A stretch of 11,466 nt of DNA from Dethiobacter sp. (GTDB lineage Bacteria; Bacillota_D; Dethiobacteria; Dethiobacterales; Dethiobacteraceae): NCBI GenBank assembly GCA_018333395.1, contig JAGXSQ010000028.1:1-11466 (forward strand). The letters run 5' to 3'. Position 1 is the stretch's first letter, and each line of letters starts with the position of its first letter. Below are positions 1 to 5,972 of this stretch, in pieces. Below the pieces are notes generated by a model. It worked only from the letters and a program-made list of their open reading frames with translations, did no database searches and was not told where the DNA came from. The position numbers were made by a program, and so were the translations under genes.

Positions 1-20
1 GCCACGGTAAATTCAGCCAT
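1..20 (-). CDS. Start of a further gene in the Moco operon, cut by the window edge
   Basis: An ATG lies at 20-18 on the minus strand and only six full codons are visible (M-A-E-F-T-V). A strong Shine-Dalgarno AAGGAGG (complement of 33-39) overlaps the stop codon of the upstream moeA fusion and sits 12 bases before this ATG, a slightly long spacing. An N-terminus of this style occurs in MogA/MoaB-type molybdopterin adenylyltransferases, and the position after two moeA genes would suit one. Six residues cannot establish identity, so the product is left open. The ribosome binding site and operon position make a real gene start likely. Confidence 0.45.
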
Positions 21-37
21 TGCTGCTTCCAGCCTCC

Positions 38-1948
38 TTATGCTCGATAAATGAGCTGCCCGGTCCTATCCACATGATACCCTCCCATGGATACCACCGC
101 CTGGTGGAATTCTTCCGATCGGACCACCTCCAGCAGCCTGATCACGCCATCTTCAGCTAGGCGAGCTGCTGGGATAGCCAGATCATATCGCTCCTTAGCC
201 AGCGGAATAAAGTCAAGGCCCATAGCACGGGCAGCGGCGAAAACTCCCAGTCCGGTATCTGCTGAGCCGGCAGCCACCGCTGCCGCTACCGCTAGGTGGG
301 TGTATTCCTCGCGGTCGTAGCCACTGATGGCTTCCGGAGGAATATTTTTCTCTTTCAGCCACGCCTCCAGCAACAGACGCGTCCCGGCACCGCGCTGCCT
401 GTTTATAAAAGCAACGTCCTGCCGGCTCAAGTCCTCCACACTATAGATTTTTTTCGGATTACCGGGGAGCACCATCAGTCCCTGTTCCCTCTCCACCAGT
501 GTCACCAGAGATACCGGAACACCCGGCAGAAACCGCGCCAGAAAAGGGATATTGTACTCGCCGCTTTCCTCATCAAGCAGATGTATTCCGGCCAAGTGTG
601 CCTCCCCACGGCGCAACGCCATCAAACCTGCGGTACTGCCCACCGGTGCTGAAGACAGGGAAAAGCCGGGGTGGCGACGGCTGAAAAGGTCGCCCAGCAG
701 ATCTAGGGTCAGGTCATGGCTACCGCAACAGACCACGGAGCGGTCAATGGCGTCCTGCGAACGCCAAAGCTCCACAGCCACTTCCTCTCCCGCCAGCAGG
801 CCCTCCTGCTGCTGAGGGATACGCACCATCCCGTCCGCCCGGACCAATGAAGTAGTAACTCCGGCGCCGCGTGCCAGTGGTGTGGCCACATAGACACCGC
901 CCACCAGTCCTACTTTGACCCGAACCCACTCTTCAGCAGCGAGGGTGGAAACGAGCTGGCGGGAAAAGACCGCCCGGAGCAGCGGCCGTGGCGGTACAAG
1001 TAAGCCCTGCAGACGATAGAGCAACGGTCGCAGAAAAAGCTCGAGGGCCACTACCGCAGAAACTGGGTAGCCCGGTACCCCGATAGCCGGCTTGCCTGCC
1101 ACCATGCCGAGAATAACAGGCTTGCCGGGCCTGACCGCTACACCATGCACAAACACTTCACCAAGGGCAGCCACCGCCTCCGCCGTGTAGTCCCGGCGCC
1201 CGGCGGAAGAGCCGGCGATGATCAGCACCACATCATGCTCCCGGGCTACAACTGCTGTTGTTTCCCGAAGCAGCGGCAGGTCATCAGCCACTGCCTCCTG
1301 TACTGCCGCCTCCCCGCCCCATTCGGCAACGAGCGCCGACAGGATGGCCGAGTTGTACTCAATCACCTGCCCGGGAGCAGGAGTCGTCCCAGGCGGCACC
1401 AGCTCCTGCCCCGTAGGGATGATGGCCACACGTGGCCGCCGCCGGACCACCACGGTGTCCACTCCGCCGGCCAGCAGCGCCCCGGCCTCGAATCCACGGA
1501 GGTGGCGGCCGGAAGAAAGCAGCATTTCCGTAGCGACAAAATCCTCCCCGATGGGTCGGACATGTTGCCATGGCGCTATCGGCGCGGTAATCTCCACCTC
1601 CTGTCCGACCTCCACCAGCTCTTCGGCCATGATCACAGCGTCAAACCCTGCAGGCAGCGGATTGCCGGTGTCCACCGGTACGCCCTGCTCTCCAAGAAGC
1701 AGTCGCTTAGGCCTCGTTTCACTGACGCCGGCGGTATCACGGGCCCGGACAGCTACACCATCCATCGCGGCAGCATGGTAATGGGGAGAGGAGAGGCGCG
1801 CAAACACGGGTCGGGAAGTGATCCGTCCGACGGACTGGTCCACCGGCAGCGTCTCCTCGCCGCAAGAGGGCCAGTCCCGGTCAAGAAAGCGGCGCTGGGC
1901 TTCCTCCACCGTCACATTGTGCAGATAACGATGTCGTTTCTCTTTCAT
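38..1948 (-). CDS. moeA: MoeA molybdotransferase fused to a PBP-like (LysR-type substrate-binding) domain
   Basis: This 636-residue protein has two parts. Residues 1 to about 395 are a complete MoeA, which inserts molybdate (or tungstate) into adenylylated molybdopterin in the last step of Moco synthesis. Visible MoeA motifs are AMDG (61-64), GED (134-136), PTGQEL (178-183) and the SSAGRRDYT segment (247-255), so the family's acidic residues (D63, D136, E182, D253) are kept. The usual GLPGNPVS loop reads GVPGYPVS (290-297). Residues from about 402 to 636 resemble the PBP-like domain that is fused to MoeA in many archaea and some Firmicutes, with GSTAG (437-441), GEAHLAGIHLLD (448-459), GEYN (463-466) and NRQRGAGTR (516-524). 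No signal peptide or membrane segment is seen, so it is cytoplasmic. The ATG at 1948 has GAGGTG seven bases upstream and lies 19 bases after moeA. What the extra domain binds is unknown; an oxyanion or cofactor precursor is a guess. Confidence 0.93.
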   Translation of the reverse strand: MKEKRHRYLHNVTVEEAQRRFLDRDWPSCGEETLPVDQSVGRITSRPVFARLSSPHYHAAAMDGVAVRARDTAGVSETRPKRLLLGEQGVPVDTGNPLPAGFDAVIMAEELVEVGQEVEITAPIAPWQHVRPIGEDFVATEMLLSSGRHLRGFEAGALLAGGVDTVVVRRRPRVAIIPTGQELVPPGTTPAPGQVIEYNSAILSALVAEWGGEAAVQEAVADDLPLLRETTAVVAREHDVVLIIAGSSAGRRDYTAEAVAALGEVFVHGVAVRPGKPVILGMVAGKPAIGVPGYPVSAVVALELFLRPLLYRLQGLLVPPRPLLRAVFSRQLVSTLAAEEWVRVKVGLVGGVYVATPLARGAGVTTSLVRADGMVRIPQQQEGLLAGEEVAVELWRSQDAIDRSVVCCGSHDLTLDLLGDLFSRRHPGFSLSSAPVGSTAGLMALRRGEAHLAGIHLLDEESGEYNIPFLARFLPGVPVSLVTLVEREQGLMVLPGNPKKIYSVEDLSRQDVAFINRQRGAGTRLLLEAWLKEKNIPPEAISGYDREEYTHLAVAAAVAAGSADTGLGVFAAARAMGLDFIPLAKERYDLAIPAARLAEDGVIRLLEVVRSEEFHQAVVSMGGYHVDRTGQLIYRA

Positions 1949-1967
1949 TCCAGTTCACCTCGGAGTT

Positions 1968-3182
1968 TTATAGCAGCAAGACGGCCACTTTTTCCCCGGC
2001 CTCCACACCTTCGCAGTGCTGCGGAATACGCAACAGCGCGTTACCGCGCAGCATGGTAGAAAGCAGTCCGGCCTGGCCCATTACTGGCTTGGCCCAAAAC
2101 TCGCCGCCTTGATCATAAACATAGGCCCGAAAATAATCCTCCCGCCCGCTGGCGGAAGATAGGCTGCGCTCTACCCGGGCCGAAAGCCAGAGAGGCTGCT
2201 CCGCAGCGCCTGCCAACTGCCAAAGCAGAGGACGGACAAGCAGCAAAAAACCTACCAGTGCGGAGGTAGGGTTGCCGGAAAGACCAAAATAAGGCTTATT
2301 GTCCACTACGCCAAATATAAACGGTTTGCCAGGTCGCATGGACACACCGTGAAACAGCACCCCGGGGCGACCAAGCCGATCTATAGCCGTAGCCGTCAGG
2401 TCCCGGGTTCCGGCCGAACTGCCGCCGGAGAGAATAACACAGTCCAAACTTGCGGCCTCCTGCAGGACAGCAAAAAGCGCTTCCTCCCTGTCAGGCACAA
2501 TGCCAAGCAGCATAGGCTCCGCACCGGCCTGACGAACGAGAGCCGCCAAAAGAGCCGAGTTGGCGTCACGAATCTGTCCCGGAGCCGGCTCCGTCTCCGG
2601 CGGGACGAGTTCATCGCCGGTAGAGATAAGGGCCACCCGCGGACGCCGGTTCACAGCTACCGTCACATAACCCAAGGCTGCCAGTACACCGCTATCCTGG
2701 GGACGCAGACGATGACCGGCCGGCAGCACTGCTTCTCCAGCCTGTAAGTCTTCGCCGCAGTCAATGACATTTTCTCCGGGAGCGACCGACCGGCCAACAG
2801 CCACTGTCCTGGCCTCCAGCAGTTCTGTGTGCTCCACCATCACCACCGCGTCGCCGCCTGCCGGCAGCATGCCCCCTGTAGCGATACGTACCGCCTGACC
2901 AGAGCCAAGAGGAACGGTGGATGGGCAGCCCATTAAGATCTCCCCGGCTACCGTCAAAAGGGCCGGCATGGACTCGGTCGCCCCAAAAGTATCGCGTGCG
3001 GCCACGACATACCCGTCCATTGTAGCACGGGCAAAAGGCGGCAAATCCCCCGGTGCCGTGAGCGACCCGGCCAAGACGCGACCGACCGCTCCAGCAATAC
3101 CGACGATTTCTGCTACAGGACAGGCCGCCACGCTGGCCAACACTTTTTCTCTTGCTTCCGTCACGCTCAGTACTCTCAGCAT
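1968..3182 (-). CDS. moeA: MoeA, molybdopterin molybdotransferase (stand-alone copy)
   Basis: This cytoplasmic enzyme catalyses metal insertion into adenylylated molybdopterin, giving active Moco. Taking the ATG at 3182 gives 404 residues, the usual MoeA length. Motifs in order are TMDGY (54-58), GED (143-145), STGDEL (187-192), SGGSSAGTRD (252-261) and GLSGNPTSA (300-308). D56, D145, E191 and D261 match the known catalytic acidic positions, so it should be active. A longer reading frame opens at a TTG (3248), but that start would overlap most of the upstream small gene, and family homology begins at the sequence MLRVLSVTEA; the 3182 start is therefore preferred. No good Shine-Dalgarno precedes it. 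The small gene's stop lies only four bases upstream, which suggests translational coupling. It is followed 19 bases later by the second, fused MoeA. The pair may differ in metal preference (Mo versus W) or in regulation; that is inference. Confidence 0.95.
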   Translation of the reverse strand: MLRVLSVTEAREKVLASVAACPVAEIVGIAGAVGRVLAGSLTAPGDLPPFARATMDGYVVAARDTFGATESMPALLTVAGEILMGCPSTVPLGSGQAVRIATGGMLPAGGDAVVMVEHTELLEARTVAVGRSVAPGENVIDCGEDLQAGEAVLPAGHRLRPQDSGVLAALGYVTVAVNRRPRVALISTGDELVPPETEPAPGQIRDANSALLAALVRQAGAEPMLLGIVPDREEALFAVLQEAASLDCVILSGGSSAGTRDLTATAIDRLGRPGVLFHGVSMRPGKPFIFGVVDNKPYFGLSGNPTSALVGFLLLVRPLLWQLAGAAEQPLWLSARVERSLSSASGREDYFRAYVYDQGGEFWAKPVMGQAGLLSTMLRGNALLRIPQHCEGVEAGEKVAVLLL

Positions 3183-3186
3183 AATA

Positions 3187-3360
3187 TTAAAAACAACCCA
3201 GTTGACAGCCTGTGATTTTAATCTGCGCTTCGTCGCAGACCTGACCAATCACGCTCAACGGCAGTCCGTGCGTTGTGGCTAGCCGGAAGGCGGCAACGCA
3301 GGGTAAGCGTCCTCCCTCTAGGCTTGACCTAATAAGCTGCAGCAATTCATCTTTTTCCAC
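3187..3360 (-). CDS. Small conserved-looking protein (57 aa) heading the Moco operon
   Basis: This is a short gene starting at GTG 3360 and ending at TAA 3189-3187. It is preceded by a clear ribosome binding site, GAGGTGG (complement of 3368-3374), seven bases before the start. The protein begins M-E-K-D-E-L-L, contains GRLPCVAAFRLA (residues 18-29) and ends in GCQLGCF (51-57). It has four cysteines (21, 42, 52, 56). The middle reads like a small helical or winged-helix-like fold, with an amphipathic helix, a short turn (GLPLSVIG, 32-39), a second helix and a beta-like tail. From memory, short proteins with the same 'C.AAF.IA...LG.....G...D...I.I..CQLG.F' pattern occur next to moeA, mob and formate dehydrogenase genes in anaerobes; this could not be checked here. 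The stop is four bases before moeA, so the two are probably translated together. Function is unknown; a DNA-binding or metal/cofactor-sensing role is a guess. Confidence 0.78.
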   Translation of the reverse strand: MEKDELLQLIRSSLEGGRLPCVAAFRLATTHGLPLSVIGQVCDEAQIKITGCQLGCF

Positions 3361-3506
3361 TTTTTCGCCACCTCGCTGTTATCTTATCACATATTCCCGC
3401 AAAATAAGCACCCCGCCTTTTGCAAGACTACCCGCCATTTTGCCTATTTTCTTGACATGGTTTTCCTGCACAGTCATAATAATACTAGCAAACACTTCAG
3501 CAGGGG
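3361..3506. other. Divergent intergenic region between the Moco operon and the ABC1 kinase gene
   Basis: This 146-base AT-richer stretch must hold the start signals for both directions. To the right there is a good sigma-A promoter (annotated separately). To the left only a weak extended -10-like TGATAAGAT (complement of 3381-3389) was found, with no convincing -35; it would put the transcript start almost on the small gene's ribosome binding site. Two near-identical direct repeats, CCCGCCTTTTGC (3412-3423) and CCCGCCATTTTGC (3431-3443), lie between them and could be a regulator site. No Moco-riboswitch-like leader could be recognised in the space available. Confidence 0.55.
3452..3480 (+). 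promoter_or_regulatory. Sigma-A type promoter for the ABC1/UbiB-family gene
   Basis: A perfect -35 box TTGACA (3452-3457) is followed after 17 bases by CATAAT (3475-3480), five of six matches to the -10 consensus. The start of transcription would fall near 3487, leaving a leader of about 20 bases before the GTG at 3507. This is the best promoter seen in the window. Confidence 0.72.
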
Positions 3507-5192
3507 GTGGATATTACGCGTTACCGTCACCTAAAACGCTACCGGCAGATAGCTCGTAGCGTGGCGCGCCACGGCTTCGGACACATTCTGACTCAGCTTG
3601 GTCTGACCGGTTTGCTTCCGTCCGTTCGACGCACCGCAGAAAGCGAGCGTGCCCTGCTACACCTGTCACGCGCCCAGCGTCTGCGCCTGCTGCTTTTAGA
3701 CCTTGGTCCGTCCTTTGTAAAATTTGGCCAACTGCTCTCGACTCGGCCGGACATGGTACCACGCGACATCCTTGAAGAGCTTTCACGGCTGCAGGATGAG
3801 GTGCCCCCCTTCCCTTTCACGGAAGCCGCCGCCATTATCGAACAGGAACTGGGTCGTCCCTGGAATGAAATTTACGCCGCCTTTTCAGCCGAGCCGCTGG
3901 CAGCTGCTTCCATCGGACAAGTCCACTGTGCTCGGTTGCCGGACGACACGGAAGTAGTCGTCAAGATCCGGCGTCCCGGAATCAGCGTTCAGATGGAAAC
4001 CGACTTGGAAATCCTGCTGGAAGTGGCTCGGTTTGCCGACCGCCATACAGTATGGGGCAAAGTCTACCGCACAAGCGCTGTGGTGCAGGAGCTGCAGCGC
4101 GCTGTCCTGGAAGAACTGGACTTCCGCAACGAAGCTGAAAACGCACTGCGTATCCGGGAAAACCTGCGGCTCAGGAAAGACGTGATTATACCCCGTATTT
4201 ATACTGGGCAGACTTCCGCTGCCGTCCTGACCATGGAAAAAGTGTGCGGCATTAAATTTAACCAGCCGAACAGCCTAGAGGCAGCAGGCCACGACCGCGC
4301 GCAAATCGCCCGCCTGCTCGTCGATATTATGTTCGAGCAGATTTTCATCAATGGGTTCTTCCATGCCGACCCGCATCCCGGTAACTTGGCCGTTTCCGGC
4401 GATGGACGTTTGGTCTTCATGGATTTCGGCATTGTCGGCAAGATGAGGGGTTCGCGCCGCCGCCAGTTCACCCTCCTCTTGCTGGGCATAGTTAACCGTA
4501 ACGCGCGTCTGCTTGTCTCCTCCCTCACCGACATGGGGTTCATCTCCCGGCGAGTCGACCGCAAAGCGCTGCGCCACGACGTAGAGAGGCTGATGGAAAA
4601 ATATCTGGACCTCCCCTTACGTGGGATCAACTTGGGACGAGCCGTACGGGAAGTTTTTGTTCTCGCCTTTGAGCACCAGATCCGCATCCCAGCCGAGTTT
4701 ACCATACTCGGTAAGACGTTGATGACATTGGAAGGCGTAGTTGAAGACCTGGCGCCAGAACTCAAACTGGTTGAATTGCTCAAGCCCTATGCCGGAGAGC
4801 TGGCGCGTGAGAGGCTTTCGCTGCCAGCCATCCGCGAAACGCTTACGGAACAGGCCACTGAAGCCGGTGAATTTTTCTTTTCCCTGCCGCGCCGGCTGGG
4901 TGAAATACTGGAACGTACCGACGTCGAAGGATTCCCGCTGCAACTTAATTACCCCGACTTAGACAAACTTTTCTCCCACCTAGACAAGCAGATAAACCGT
5001 CTTTCTTTCAGCATTATCCTGCTTGCTTTCAGCATGACTATGGCCGGCTTGATTATTGGCTCCGGCCTGGTAGCCGGCATCACCGGCGAAACGCTGCTAT
5101 GGCGGCTACCGATTATTGAAGCCGGCTTTATCCTCGCAGGGATCATGGCCGTCTGGCTGCTCTTTGCCATCCTACGCAGCGGCAGACTTTAA
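3507..5192 (+). CDS. ubiB: ABC1/AarF/UbiB-family atypical kinase (membrane-anchored)
   Basis: This 561-residue member of the ABC1 (UbiB/COQ8) family has a protein-kinase-like fold with ATPase activity that supports isoprenoid-quinone or lipid metabolism at the membrane. Family hallmarks appear in order: KFGQ (72-75), the Ala-rich nucleotide loop AAASIGQVH (132-140), the VVK lysine (K153), EELDFRNEA (202-210), the catalytic-loop equivalent HADPHPGN (286-293) and DFG (306-308). Two hydrophobic segments near the C-terminus (about 501-524 and 531-556) anchor it in the membrane. The GTG at 3507 is the only sensible start because an in-frame TAG lies at 3486-3488; the G-rich run 3503-3507 abuts it, so ribosome binding spacing is unusual. 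It stands alone on the plus strand with its own promoter. An organism like this would more likely make menaquinone than ubiquinone, so the symbol marks the family, not a proven ubiquinone role. Confidence 0.92.
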   Translation: MDITRYRHLKRYRQIARSVARHGFGHILTQLGLTGLLPSVRRTAESERALLHLSRAQRLRLLLLDLGPSFVKFGQLLSTRPDMVPRDILEELSRLQDEVPPFPFTEAAAIIEQELGRPWNEIYAAFSAEPLAAASIGQVHCARLPDDTEVVVKIRRPGISVQMETDLEILLEVARFADRHTVWGKVYRTSAVVQELQRAVLEELDFRNEAENALRIRENLRLRKDVIIPRIYTGQTSAAVLTMEKVCGIKFNQPNSLEAAGHDRAQIARLLVDIMFEQIFINGFFHADPHPGNLAVSGDGRLVFMDFGIVGKMRGSRRRQFTLLLLGIVNRNARLLVSSLTDMGFISRRVDRKALRHDVERLMEKYLDLPLRGINLGRAVREVFVLAFEHQIRIPAEFTILGKTLMTLEGVVEDLAPELKLVELLKPYAGELARERLSLPAIRETLTEQATEAGEFFFSLPRRLGEILERTDVEGFPLQLNYPDLDKLFSHLDKQINRLSFSIILLAFSMTMAGLIIGSGLVAGITGETLLWRLPIIEAGFILAGIMAVWLLFAILRSGRL

Positions 5193-5953
5193 ATCTTTTT
5201 GGCTTGCCTGGCAATCAGCGAAGCAAAGACACCGGCACCAAACCCGTTGTCTATGTTGACCACTGCCAGACCCGGGGAACACGTCTGCAGCATGGTCAGG
5301 AGACCGGCCACACCGTCCTTGCCCATGCCATAGCCTACGGATGTCGGCACACCGATGACCGGCACGCTGACATGACTAGATACAACAATGGGCAACACCG
5401 CATCCATCCCCGCTATCACCACAATGGCAGACACGCCTTGCTCTAGCATTTCCGTCAGCGGTTCATACAGCCGGTGGATGCCGGCCACTCCTACATCAAA
5501 AGCTTTGACTACCTCGCAGCCCATAACCCGGGCAGTGGTAATGACTTCTTCCGCCACACCGATGTCGGCCGTCCCGGCAGCCAGCACGCCGATCCGGCCA
5601 GTTTGCGCAAAGATATACCCTTGGCGCTTGAGGATACAGGTCCTAGCCTGACGATTAATTTCCAGTTCATACCCTTCCGGTACGCTTCTTTCCAGAGCGG
5701 CCAAGTCGCTATCCTTGGCCCTGGTAATCAGGGCATAGCCGCTCGCTTCCGCCATGGCCAATGACAGCCGGCACACATCTTCTGTCTCTTTGTCCTGCGC
5801 CAGAATTGCTTCCGGTGCTCCCGTGCGTCTAGCCCGGTTGACGTCTAGCTTGGCCACATCGCCAATTTTCTTAATTTGCAGTACATCGAGCTTCTGTTTG
5901 GCAGTGTTGATGTCAATTTCTCCCCGCAACAGGGACTGTAAGATCTCTTCCAT
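5189..5953 (-). CDS. larB: LarB, nickel-pincer cofactor synthesis carboxylase/hydrolase
   Basis: LarB carboxylates nicotinic acid adenine dinucleotide at the pyridinium ring and releases AMP, giving pyridinium-3,5-biscarboxylic acid mononucleotide. This is the first step to the nickel-pincer cofactor of lactate racemase and related LarA enzymes. The 254 residues match the usual length. A helical N-terminal part (with KKIGDVAKLDVNRARRTG at 28-45) is followed by a PurE-like domain from about residue 118, with GVLAAGTADIGVAEE (122-136), AGMDAVLP (181-188), VPTSVGYG (202-209) and a C-terminal TCSPGLAVVNIDNGFGAG (224-241). Cys225 corresponds to the conserved Cys near the C-terminus that attacks the substrate ring in characterised LarB. 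The ATG at 5953 has an excellent GAGGAGGT site. The gene lies 19 bases after the Ca2+ ATPase gene and is probably co-transcribed with it. larC, larE and larA, the partners needed to finish and use the cofactor, are not in this window. Its stop overlaps that of the convergent ABC1 gene. Confidence 0.93.
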   Translation of the reverse strand: MEEILQSLLRGEIDINTAKQKLDVLQIKKIGDVAKLDVNRARRTGAPEAILAQDKETEDVCRLSLAMAEASGYALITRAKDSDLAALERSVPEGYELEINRQARTCILKRQGYIFAQTGRIGVLAAGTADIGVAEEVITTARVMGCEVVKAFDVGVAGIHRLYEPLTEMLEQGVSAIVVIAGMDAVLPIVVSSHVSVPVIGVPTSVGYGMGKDGVAGLLTMLQTCSPGLAVVNIDNGFGAGVFASLIARQAKKI

Positions 5954-5972
5954 ATTTACCTCCTCTTAATTA

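Noticed and set aside
1145..2059. A 304-codon open frame on the plus strand
   Set aside because: It lies opposite the two moeA genes, has low-complexity composition with many R, P, S and H residues, matches no known domain, and spans the junction of two well-supported genes. It is a shadow of GC-rich coding DNA.
3183..3248. N-terminal extension of moeA to TTG 3248
   Set aside because: The extension overlaps the small gene in another frame, has no matching family sequence and no good ribosome site; the ATG at 3182 gives the normal MoeA length.
3361..3506. Moco riboswitch upstream of the moeA operon
   Set aside because: The leader available before the small gene is short and G/C helices of the expected layout were not found.
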